DNA of 64,000 nucleotides. Source: Myotis daubentonii (taxonomy: Eukaryota; Chordata; Mammalia; Chiroptera; Vespertilionidae). Below are positions 32,600-43,500 of the stretch, piece by piece. A program made the position numbers and the translations under genes. The first letter of the stretch is position 1. Each line of letters starts with the position of its first letter. The notes beneath the pieces are model-generated. The model was not told the origin of the DNA and made no database searches. It worked only from the letters and a program-made list of their open reading frames with translations. The stretch spans positions 1,503,956 through 1,567,955 of the forward strand of contig NC_081840.1 of NCBI RefSeq assembly GCF_963259705.1, in the 5' to 3' direction.

Positions 32600-34885
32600 G
32601 CCCCCCATTGCGCGCACACAGAGGGACCCGCCCCAGACCCCCCACTGCGCACACACACAGAGGGACCCGTCCCAGGCCCCCCACTGCGCGCACACAGAGG
32701 GACCCGTCCCAGACCCCCCACTGCGCGCCCACACAGAGGGACCCGTCCCAGGCCCCCCACTGCGCGCCCACACAGAGGGACCCGTCCCAGACCCCCCACT
32801 GCGCGCCCACACAGAGGGACCCGTCCCAGGCCCCCCACTGCGCGCACACAGAGGGACCCGTCCCAGACCCCCCACTGCGCGCGCACACAGAGGGACCCGT
32901 CCCAGACCCCCCACTGCGCGCGCACACAGAGGGACCCGTCCCAGACCCCCCACTGCGCGCACACAGAGGGACCCATCCCAGACCCCCCACTGCGCGCACA
33001 CAGAGGGACCCGTCCCAGACCCCCCACTGCGCGCCCACAGAGGGACCCGTCCCAGGCCCCCCACTGCGCGCACACAGAGGGACCCATCCCAGAACCCCCA
33101 CTGCGCGCACACACAGAGGGACCCGTCCCAGATCCCCCACTGCGCGCGCACACAGAGGGACCCGTCCCAGACCCCCCACTGCGCGCACACAGAGGGACTC
33201 GTCCCAGACCCCCCACTGCGCACACACAGAGGGACCCGTCCCAGACCCCCCACTGCGCACACACAGAGGGACCCGTCCCAGACCCCCCACTGACACAGAG
33301 GGACCCGTCCCAGACCCCCCACTGTGCACACACAGAGGGACCCGTCCCAGACCCCCCACTGCGCACACACAGAGGGACCCGTCCCAGACCCGCCACTGCG
33401 CGCGCACACAGAGGGACCCGTCCCAGACCCCCCACTGCGCGCACACAGAGGGACCCGTCCCAGACCCCCCACTGCGCACACACACAGAGGGACCCGTCCC
33501 AGACCCCCACTGCGCGCACACAGAGGGACCCGTCCCAGACCCGCCACTGCGCGCGCACACAGAGGGACCCGTCCCAGACCCCCCACTGCGCGCGCACAGA
33601 GAGGGACCCGTCCCAGACCCCCCACTGCGCGCGCACAGAGAGGGACCCGTCCCAGACCCCCCACTGCGCGCACACAGAGGGACCCGTCCCAGACCCCCCA
33701 CTGCGCGCCCACACAGAGGGACCCGTCCCAGGCCCCCCACTGCGCGCCCACAGAGGGACCCGTCCCAGACCCCCCACTGCGCGCCCACACAGAGGGACCC
33801 GTCCCAGGCCCCCCACTGCGCGCACACAGAGGGACCCGTCCCAGACCCCCCACTGCGCGCGCACACAGAGGGACCCGTCCCAGACCCCCCACTGCGCGCG
33901 CACACAGAGGGACCCGTCCCAGACCCCCCACTGCGCGCACACAGAGGGACCCATCCCAGACCCCCCACTGCGCGCACACAGAGGGACCCGTCCCAGACCC
34001 CCCACTGCGCGCCCACAGAGGGACCCGTCCCAGGCCCCCCACTGCGCGCACACAGAGGGACCCATCCCAGAACCCCCACTGCGCGCACACACAGAGGGAC
34101 CCGTCCCAGATCCCCCACTGCGCGCGCACACAGAGGGACCCGTCCCAGACCCCCCACTGCGCGCACACAGAGGGACTCGTCCCAGACCCCCCACTGCGCA
34201 CACACAGAGGGAACCGTCCCAGACCCCCCACTGCGCACACACAGAGGGACCCGTCCCAGACCCCCCACTGACACAGAGGGACCCGTCCCAGACCCCCCAC
34301 TGTGCACACACAGAGGGACCCGTCCCAGACCCCCCACTGCGCACACACAGAGGGACCCGTCCCAGACCCGCCACTGCGCGCGCACACAGAGGGACCCGTC
34401 CCAGACCCCCCACTGCGCGCACACAGAGGGACCCGTCCCAGACCCCCCACTGCGCACACACACAGAGGGACCCGTCCCAGACCCCCACTGCGCGCACACA
34501 GAGGGACCCGTCCCAGACCCGCCACTGCGCGCGCACACAGAGGGACCCGTCCCAGACCCCCCACTGCGCGCGCACAGAGAGGGACCCGTCCCAGACCCCC
34601 CACTGCGCGCGCACAGAGAGGGACCCGTCCCAGACCCCCCACTGCGCGCACACAGAGGGACCCGTCCCAGACCCCCCACTGCGCGCACACAGAGGGACCC
34701 GTCCCAGACCCCCCACTGCGCGCACACAGAGGGACCCGTCCCAGACCCCCCACTGAGCACACACACAGAGGGACCCGTCCCAGGCCCCCCACTGCGCGCA
34801 CACAGAGGGGCCCGTCCCAGGCCCCCCACTGCACACACACACAGAGGGACCCGTCCCAGGCCCCCCACTGCGCGCACAGAGGGAC
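32600..34885 (+). repeat. 2.3-kb VNTR, ~34-40-bp unit, with higher-order structure
   Basis: Roughly 60 copies of a unit built from CACAGAGGGACCCGTCCCAG and RCCCCCCACTGCGC. Variants differ in the GCGC/ACAC spacer and in A/G after CCCAG. About 980 bp (32680-33659) is repeated almost exactly at 33660-34640: landmark variants at 33091, 33199 and 33291 recur 978 bp later (34069, 34177, 34269). All six frames stay open for long distances. This explains apparent open frames of up to 857 codons; they are not genes. Confidence 0.95.
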
Positions 34886-35379
34886 CCGATGTGTATGTTC
34901 AATGCTGTTAGGGCAACAAGGACGGGAGTCAGGTTTTGACTAGTTATCTGACCAAAACTACACCCATCTGAGAAGGGGACGGAGACGGGGGGGCTGGGGG
35001 TGCTGCCGCAGGGCCCTCCCATCACCCGAGGCGCTGGGCTGAGCCGTCCGCTCTGGGCCACCAGAGGCCTCTTGGGGCCACAGTCCAGCGTCGGGGCGAG
35101 GAAGCCTGGTCACGGCGGAAAGGGAAGACGCCGCCGACAGGCTAACCCCCCTCCCTTCAGCATGGAGCCCTCAGTCCTTGCCGGCTGTCCTGCCGGCACC
35201 TCAGTGTGATCCCAACCGTGAGGTCACTGCGCTCGAAAAGGAGGTGGTTCCGGGAGAGCTGAGCTAGAGGCAACACAGAGCCCTCCCCGGCCCCCAGGGC
35301 GCGCGTACACACTGAGCACCCCAGGGCCAAGGCGGGGGGGGGGGGCGGGGCGGGGTACTGCTCTGATGGAGGGGGTGCA
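34886..35379. other. Unassigned sequence, possibly just downstream of RCOR1
   Basis: No gene or repeat is recognised apart from a G-run near 35333-35344. If the distal RCOR1 poly(A) site is used, transcription ends just to the right of this stretch. Confidence 0.4.
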
Positions 35380-35395
35380 GAAAATTGTTTCATAT

Positions 35396-35427
35396 TTTAT
35401 TACATCAATGGCTTGAAAATTTTTATT
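35396..35427 (-). terminator. RCOR1: Candidate distal RCOR1 poly(A) signals
   Basis: Two AATAAA hexamers occur on the minus strand, at 35422-35427 and 35396-35401, in an AT-rich stretch. Cleavage would be expected near 35375-35390. Confidence 0.4.
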
Positions 35428-35777
35428 TAACTTCAGCAAATATTGGGAATAGAAAAATGAACTCTGCAGAATCGCACAAATAAATTTTCCCGATCTCCAC
35501 TAACAAATGTTACCCTCCAACGGCTAAGCAATGACCATGCTATGAACAGTCACCATAACCATGAGTACTGAGATAGAAAACAGGCGGAGACAGTCAAATA
35601 TTCCTCACACAGCAGAGTACAACTTCTTTTCTTTAAAATCCCCAGGCGGGCTTCATCACTTGAAAAGATATACAGCAATTCGACGATCGTGTCAAACTTA
35701 GCTTTGCACATCTTTTAAAGTCCTGAAGTTTTTAGCAACTTACAAAGTACTCCGCCGAGCTGGGCCTGTGCGGGCTG

Positions 35778-35993
35778 TCGGCTCCGGAGGGGCCTGTGCA
35801 CACCGGTGGCTGGGAGCACGGACGGGACGTCGGCTCCGGGAGGGGCCTGTGCACACCGGTGGCTGGGAGCACGGACGGGACGTCGGCTCCGGGAGGGGCC
35901 TGTGCACACCGGTGGCTGGGAGCACGGACGGGACGTCGGCTCCGGGAGGGGCCTGTGCACACCGGTGGCTGGGAGCACCGACGGGGCATCCGC
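35778..35993 (+). repeat. Minisatellite, 53-bp unit, ~4 copies
   Basis: The unit contains CGGCTCCGGGAGGGGCCTGT, GCACACCGGTGGCTGGG and AGCACGGACGGGACGT. Units start at about 35778, 35831, 35884 and 35937, and the middle copies are identical. It lies within the candidate RCOR1 3' UTR if the distal poly(A) site is used. Confidence 0.95.
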
Positions 35994-36603
35994 TGAGCAG
36001 GCGGCTGTGCTTCAGCTGGTGAGGAAAGGCGGGCGCAGGCGCAGGGGTGCCCACTGCTGGGCCTCGCAGGCCTCGGCTTGAGGCAAAGCTGCACATGATT
36101 AAAAGCTGGGGTCTGGGCTTTAGGAGTGCCTGGGGGCGGGGGTAGAGGTGGGGCAGCCGGCAAGCAGACGGTGGGGTGAGGAGAAGTGGGGGCTCTGCCC
36201 TTTCCGAGGAAGGAGGGAACCACGTTCCCAACTCCAGAACCCCTGGGCCCTGCAGTCTGCCCAGGCCGGTGCCGGGGAGCCAGCGCGGATCACTCAGCCT
36301 TGAGGCCCTAGACCCGCTGCCACGACCTGCTTCCTCCAGGACTGAGCGCGGACACCCCCAAGTGTCAGAAGACGCGGTCCTGATGGCGCCCAGCCGCGTG
36401 CACTGGCCCGGGTCTCCCAGTCCAGCGCGTCTCCGGACCGGGCTGCGCGGAGGGCGGTGAAGCGTGCCCTGGAGGGGAACGAGGGAACCGTGTTTGCGTG
36501 GACAGACATCCTCTGGGAAGACAAGAGCGGAGGTAAAACGTAACGTCGTGGTCCAGAGGCGTGGGTATCATTCCCAGAACAGTGCGAGGCATCTGTAATC
36601 ACA

Positions 36604-36609
36604 TTTATT
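36604..36609 (-). terminator. RCOR1: Candidate proximal RCOR1 poly(A) signal
   Basis: The minus strand reads GGAATAAATG here, giving AATAAA. Use of this site would give a 3' UTR of about 3.9 kb. Confidence 0.35.
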
Positions 36610-38575
36610 CCGGGGATGAAAAACTGGAATTTTATATTGTTGCATAGTTTGACATTTTTTGGGTAAGATAAGGGAACTATTAGGGGTTTCAAAGACCAAC
36701 CTTTTGGCTCATGACGATAAAAGCCAAGTCCGTGTGAAGGGTGCATGAGCGGTTGATGGGGTCCAATGAGGCGCCACCACCGAGGAAGGAGCCCCAGCCC
36801 CTTCTCATTCCGGAAACAAGACGCTGGTGAGCGGAGCAGAGCCCAGGGGACGGGTCTGGCTGGTGGGGAGGGAAGCCAGTGAAGCAGCCAAGGGCGCTCT
36901 CTGCTCTGGGCGGGTGGCTCCGCTTGGGCGGAGGGTGGTGCTACGCTCCATATGGAGCCGGTAAAAGGACAAGAAGCCTTCAGGACTCGCGAGGCGGACG
37001 GTGGAACCACCACTGAAATCGCTGCTCTCCGTCATCCTACAATGAACCTGAAACAAGACCTCTACGCCTTTTTGGCCAAAGGGCCCAAACCATGAAGAAC
37101 ACAGTTGGTGGCAATGCCGTTACCTGCAAAGCAGAGGAAAGACCCTCTGGCACATGGCTCGGTGGCTTGAAAACGAACTCATCGATGGCGTAACGGTAAT
37201 AACTTAAGAAAGTGTCATGTTTAGTTGTGGAATACAGGTTTAGAGCTATTTTATAAATTTGGGATTCAGATATGAATATAAATAAAATAATGCATAAGAA
37301 CAGAACAAAAGCTTGACTCCTGGGTCCTAGGGTTCAGCAAGAGGAAGGCGGCTCCACCTCCTGTGCCCGGCAGGTCCGGCCAGTGGGACGCACTGGTGGC
37401 TTATTTTTGGTGCACGGTTATACCAACAGTACAACTGATATTCAGAAAGACAAAAATAGGGGGGAGTAGGAATTTAAAGTGACAATGAGCACACTTACAG
37501 GCGCGTGATATTTGAGGAAACCTTATACACGCAGGAAACGCTTACTTTGTCCTGCAGAGTCAAGTTGTAAACCAATTGTGTTTTCCTACTCATGTTCTGA
37601 TTAGAGGTTTGTGAGCATCAAAGGGTCTTACAGGTTAAAAACTACCAAAGCATTTCACGGGACTGGCATCTGGGTGGCACACACAGCGAGCCCGCTCAGC
37701 GGTGCCGCCCGACCTCGGCTCCTGGCCGCGCTCACCAGTCCCAGAGGCGGCAGCTCCCTGGGTAAGAGCTACATTACAGAACTGATCACTGTTTCAAACC
37801 AGCCAGCACGACATTCAAGTAACAAGGTGTTTCAATGGAGAAGTGAGAAAAACTTTACCTAACACTTTACACAGCTACATAAAATTAAATAAAACAAACT
37901 TTTAATGCATATGTAATACAATTTATATCTTTTAGGATTTCTAAACTAAAACTATCATTTGTTTCAATGGTACTATATTTTGCACAATAACTTATACTTA
38001 GGAGAAATCTTCCACAAAAATAGATATAATTATGACATTCACATTGATACTCTTTAAGACAAAGCTGAGGGAACACGGTCCCTGACCTCCCACCCCACGC
38101 ACACCTGTGATGCACCGAAGTCTTGATATGTTTAAAAGGGTCTTCCTGTCGGTAAGACCAGTCACTCGCTGTCAGCCAAGTGGTTTCTTGCATTTACATC
38201 ATTGCAAAGACAGTGTAAGAACAGCTGAGCACACAGTGCTCTCTTAGGTGTGACACGGGCGGAAGCAGCCAGGCCAAGACGACGTCTCTTCCTTCTGGCC
38301 AATGGAAACCACGGCCCCTTTTCCTTGGAGACAGAGCCCATGTCAGCTGTGGTGCCGCGGGAAGACTAGTGCGGTGGTGCCGAAGCAGGTGAAGACCAAA
38401 GAGCACGTGGTGCTGAGCAAGCCGAGACCTGGCCCTGCCTCGCTGCAGGACGGGCACCGAGCTCCCTGCGGCCAGGGACCAGTTCCCAAGGAACACAGCC
38501 TGGGCCAAGGGGAGGACAACCTGCTGGCAAAGGCAGAGCCCCTGCAGGAGGCCCCTGCTGCCTCAGGGAGGAACG

Positions 38576-38672
38576 AGGCCGGGGAGGCAGGAGGCCGGGA
38601 AGAGGGAGGCCAGGGAGGAAGGAGGCCGGGAGGAAGGAGGCCAGGGAGGAAGGAGGCCGGGGAGGAAGGAGA
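38576..38672 (+). repeat. Purine-rich short tandem repeat (GGCCGGGAGGAAGGA)n
   Basis: About six imperfect 15-16-bp units of GGAGGCC(G/A)GGGAGGAA. On the minus strand this is a CT/CC-rich tract within the candidate RCOR1 3' UTR. Confidence 0.85.
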
Positions 38673-40481
38673 CCATGAGAAGCAGCAAGGAGCCTAAAGC
38701 CCCTGCCCCGGCTGTGTCCCTTACTGCGATGTGCAAAAGTATGACCCCTCCCCATGGTCCCCTGCGCTTGCAATGGCACAGCAGGCTTGCGATGCAGAGA
38801 AAACCAAGCGTGGGTGGTTCCTAGTGTTATCTCGCCCCCTGCCCAGGCAGGACCGTGGCTGGACTGCCCTCTGCCTCCAGACTGCCCTCACCTGCGTGGA
38901 TTCCCAGTGCAGGGACAGAGGCGGCGAGCTCAGAACGTCCCATCTTACTGCCCCTTCCGAACGACCTTTGTCCAGGTTCCTTTAAACAAAAGGTCCAATT
39001 CCAAACAAGCTATGATTCTAGCTGACCCTCTTCCTAAAATCAGCTGACTTAAAAAAGGCAAGGTGCTTGCGTCAAAACACATCCAATTTTAATTGCATAT
39101 TTCAAATTCTTAAGAATTGCTTCCGCGCCTTAAAGCCTCGCACTTCTCTTTTTTGGTATTGAAAGCAGGAAAGTGTTCACCTGGCGGGACGACCACAGGC
39201 AGCTCCTGCAGCGGCTCGGCCGCCAGGCTCCCCACAGCCCGCAGCGGCTCCGGGTGGCAGGGCGGCAGCGATGCTGGGAGCCTCAGGACGCTCATTAGAA
39301 GTTTCACTTGCTCCCAGGCCACCCAGAGGCAGTGCACCCACTGCGGCTGTGTGCTCTCCGTGGGCTCCTCAGCACCGGCCACCTGCTCCCGCCTCGCTCT
39401 GTGCTACGCTGTCGGAAAGGGCGGGGCCGTGTGGCCTCATCGGGGCCTGAGGACCAAGGGGTGTGGAGTGACAAGGAGAAGCCAGGCTGCCCAGGAGGAG
39501 GGGAGCAACGTGCACTTTCAGAAACCCTCCCGGCTACTCTGTTCCCGTGTGGACTGCCTGCCCCTGCAGGCCGGCGGCGGCTCTCTCACACCGGTGGTGT
39601 CATCTTTGGCAAGCAATGGACGTGAAAGAGCTACGACGCTGAAGCAGAAACGGGACTGAGAATGCGCGGCCCGAGGAGAAGGCACCAAGTCCAAGTGTAC
39701 AAGCACCAGTGCAGGGCACGGACCAAATCTCCTGGAGCTGGCTGGGGGGAGCCGGGAAAAGAGGGCGGCATCCGTCCCGGGGCTGCGATGCTGAGAGCTG
39801 AAGGCAGAGGATGGAGTCCACGTTCCTTTTAAGCTACGTGTCCAAAGAGAGCTGCTGCAAACCAGCTTTCTACCAGCCGGGAAGGCAGAAGGAGAGGTCA
39901 ACGCCAACTAGATTCATCAGCCATCATTGCACCTGCTCCGGGGAACAGGATCGAATCGGGGCGTTTGGCACAATGAAGGGGACAGTGCAGTCTGCACACA
40001 CGGTGACATCCAGAAACATGATCTCAGGTGGGGGCCTCCGAACGGAACCGGAGACCCCCCAGAAGGCCAACAGGTCCAGTTGCTGAGAACGACATGATGC
40101 ACAGAGGAGCGATCCAGGCCATGCAGGAAGAGGCATGCCTTCCAGTCGGCCACCTGCTCGGAAGCTGCGGACGGATGGGGAGAGCTGCCATGGGGGCCCG
40201 GAGCTCTGCCTGGGGAAGCGGCCCCAGGGCCAGGGCGCCGTGCAGCCACGAGATCCCAGCACGTAGACCGCGCGAGATGCACGGAGCTCTCCGGGAAGTG
40301 GCGCCAACATGGAGGAACGAGCAAAGAATTAAGGCAGATGTAGCACAGGACCGGAAGTGTTGCTGTTTTTGGTAATAGCTGCTTGTCCACAGATGTGAGC
40401 AGATGGCTAGGTGAAGCCTTGTCATACCTGATGTCCGGGAACACAGACGCCCATACCATGTGCGGAAGCTGCCTGCGTTTC

Positions 40482-40523
40482 TCAGGAGGCAGATGCATAT
40501 CTGACGTCAAGAACAGAAGCAGC
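40482..40523 (-). CDS. RCOR1: RCOR1 terminal coding exon (C-terminus and stop)
   Basis: Fourteen codons, [13 protein letters not shown] plus TGA (40482-40484). The acceptor CCTTTCCTCAG ends at 40524. The [10 protein letters not shown] ending is the conserved C-terminus of CoREST1. It is too short to be found as a free-standing frame, and was located by this motif and by phase 0 continuation from the preceding exon. A SINE begins only 26 nt upstream of the acceptor. Confidence 0.93.
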   Translation of the reverse strand, partial: AASVLDVRYASAS

Positions 40524-43500
40524 CTGAGGAAAGGAGAACAAAAGAATCAGCCTGGCTGGCGTGGTTCAGTGGCTGAATGTTGACCTTTGAACTAGGACAG
40601 TGGTCGGCAAACTCATTAGTCAACTGAGCCAAATATCAACAGTACAACGATTGAAATTTCTTTTGAGAGCCAAATTTTTTAAACTTAAACTATATAGGTA
40701 AGTACATTGTTATTAACTTAATTAGGGTCCTCCTAAAGCTTAGGAAGAGCCACACTCAAGGGGCCAAAGAGCCGCATGTGGCTCGGGAGCCGCAGTTTGC
40801 CGACTACAGAACTAGGAGGTCACAGTTCAATTCCCAGTCAGGGCACAGGCCCAGCTTGCGGGCTCCACCCCCAGTGAAGGGCATGCAGGAGGCAGCCAGT
40901 TGATGATTCCCTCTCATCGTTGATATTTCTATCCCTCTCTCCCTCTCCTTCTCTGAAATCAATAAAAAAATATTTTTTTAAAATAAAAGAACAAAGAGCA
41001 CGAAACTATGCAAATGGCTTGTTCTGGTGTCCTGCAAGGAGAGAGGTGGACCTGCTGGCTGCCCTGTACACAGCGGGCACAGCAGAGCTCCTGGGGCGGG
41101 CCCGGGAAGTGGCTGCACAGCGTGGCCCCTGCAGCCAGATGCCCGGCTCAGAGCCTGGCTCCGCCACTTTCCAGCTGCCTCCTAACAGGATACACACAGG
41201 CACAGAGCCCGCCACACAGGACAAACAGAAGCCGGCCAGGGCAGCGAGCGCGTGCTCGGCGAGGGTAGCGGCTGGAGGCTGCCAGGCTCCTGCTGGGACA
41301 GGACACCTACGACCCTGCAGATGGCAGGACCCGCTTTCACCGCTGCCCCAGCATTTCTCCACTCTCCGCTCCGTTTTCAAGCCGGATGCCCACCCCAAAC
41401 CTCCAACCTAAAGGTCCCTTGTAGGCCCTGCTCCCCTCATGGTGTCTTGCTGCCAGGAAACAACAGTTACGCATCCAGAAGCTGCACATGCGCCCGTTCA
41501 GGGCGCTCAGGTCACGGGAGGGCTGGGCGTCCATCTCGAGCCTTCTCCGAGCGACACAGAGCCCCACCGCCGTTCCAGCGCTCGCCCTGCCCTTTCTGAC
41601 ACGCCAGCCCCGGGCCCACCGCTGGCTCCTCAGCGAATCCTGGATCTCAGCAGCCCAGACCCGGGGCTTCCCACCTTCTGTCTGCAGGGCAAGTGCACGG
41701 AAGAAAGCTCTCTCTCTCGCGCATGTCCTGTCCCCAGGAAGCCTCCTGAGTGGAGTCCAGGACCTCAGGAAGCGAATGTGTGCTGCGAGGCAACCGGCAC
41801 GGGACGAAATCACGGCCACAGACGGAGAGGCCTTCACGCCGCTCGGAGGCTGCTGGGAGCCAGGGCTGCACGACTGGCCGGACCCTCGCATCGGCCACAC
41901 TTCCTACAGGGCCTCTCAGTCTAACCAGCGGGCCAGGCAGCATGCGCTGCCCACACGCCCGGACACCGCCCCCCTCGGGCGGGAGCCTCCGGCTGCTCCC
42001 CGCTTTCAGAGGAGAGCACAGCAGCAGGAAACGGGCAGCGCGGCATGCCCATGGCTGTGGGAGGCTCTGAGGAGAAAGTGACTTTGCTGGTAAAGCCCAG
42101 CCAATCGGGAAGTGACCGGCGCAGTGAACAACGCCAATGAGAAGTGATGGCGACGACCGGGCATCACTGCCTGGCCACCACCCTGGCCGTCCGCCAACCG
42201 CTCCAGAGCTGCCCCCGTGGACGCAGTGAGCCCCGCCCCGCGGCCGCGCAGGACGCACAGTGAGGCGGCGGCGGCACCGCTCGGGGCTGCGCTCCGCTCC
42301 ACGCAGAGCTCTTCCCCTGCTTAAGGAGAAGCTGGGGGTGTGGGATCGTCTGTGGCGGGAACCACGGTCAAATGAGGAATTTGTCCAGGGATTCAAACGT
42401 AAGGAACACCCAGGGACAAACACCTGAGTGAACTCCACACACAGATCATGCCTGTACAGGCTAAAGCCAAGTTACTGGCTGCTGAGACCAGGAACCTGGC
42501 CCTGGTGCGTGGGGACGTCGGCAGCGGGGCCGGCGGGAAGGGGGGCTCACCTCCTCCTCCTCCTCGGGGACCTTGAGAGCACTGTCCGGGGACTTGACGG
42601 GCTTCTGGCCGCTGGGCCCATTGGTCTCTTCCTTCCCATGCTCCGCCTCCCATTCTTGTAAAACTTCGTCTATGTTGAAGCGGCGTCGATAATTTACGAA
42701 AAAGTTTTTCACTTGTACCACCGATTTGTTCCCAATCACATCCGAGATGGCCTGGAAGTCCCGGCCGTACTTCCTGATGGCTGGAGAGAACGCGTGTTTC
42801 AACACAGAGAACCGAGGAGAACCCACGCTGAGGCCTTCCTGCATCCAGACGAGGAAACCCACAGGCTTCACCCCGGGCCTACCCGTCCCAGACCAGAGGG
42901 GGTGGCCTAGCCACACCCAGACAGCTGACCCGAGGCCAGGGCAACCCTGCCAGCAGACGCCCCGTGAACACTGGCCACCCAGCAATGACTGTGGGTGTGG
43001 ACACTCCGCCCCCATCCTCTAGGGTCCCGGGACTACAACACCCCGACCTTAAACCCCAACACTCAGTCTGCTAAAATGAACTTCTCACACCTGTACCACT
43101 GACACCTCCACTCTAGCTTTAAGCTTGTGATGTGGCTGAAAGTGGCCCCCCGGAGTCTGCTTCCACGCGAGCAGTGCGCTGGGCATGGGGCGTGGGGGAG
43201 CTCACCAGTCTCTCCTGAAAGCTCTCTAGAAGAAGAAGCCATACCTTGCACGGCGAGCAGCTGCTCCTCTGTGGTCCAGCGCGCGTTGCACTTCTGAATG
43301 ACCTGGACACCCAAACGCGTCATGTCAGCACGCCCACCACCCACCCTTAGGAGCCACCCACCCTTTCTCAGGCCAGGGCTCACGCCGGCTCGGCTTATGA
43401 AGCCATCACATCTTTCCCCAAGAGGGTGAGAGGTGCACACTGGGGACAGAGCGCAGGGTGTGGCCTCTGTGATGACGCTGACAGTCCTACCTCAGGAAGT

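Larger units (their letters stand above)
35380..40481 (-). other. RCOR1: Candidate RCOR1 3' untranslated region
   Basis: The RCOR1 stop codon is at 40482-40484, and what follows in transcription direction has no further exon. The segment is partly AT-rich and free of the young SINEs, Helitrons and hATs found on both sides, as expected for a long constrained 3' UTR. Human RCOR1 also has a long 3' UTR (from memory). The proximal end may be near 36590 and the distal near 35380. Two minisatellites (35778-35993, 38576-38672) would lie inside it. Confidence 0.45.

Noticed and set aside
32600..34885. Direct repeats with spacers resembling a CRISPR array
   Set aside because: Units are contiguous variants without unique spacers, and the DNA is mammalian.
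32488..35061. Open frame of 857 codons on the minus strand and several others above 700 codons on both strands
   Set aside because: They are read-throughs of the 2.3-kb VNTR. Multiple frames on both strands are open at once, the residues simply repeat the unit, and no splice or start context is convincing.
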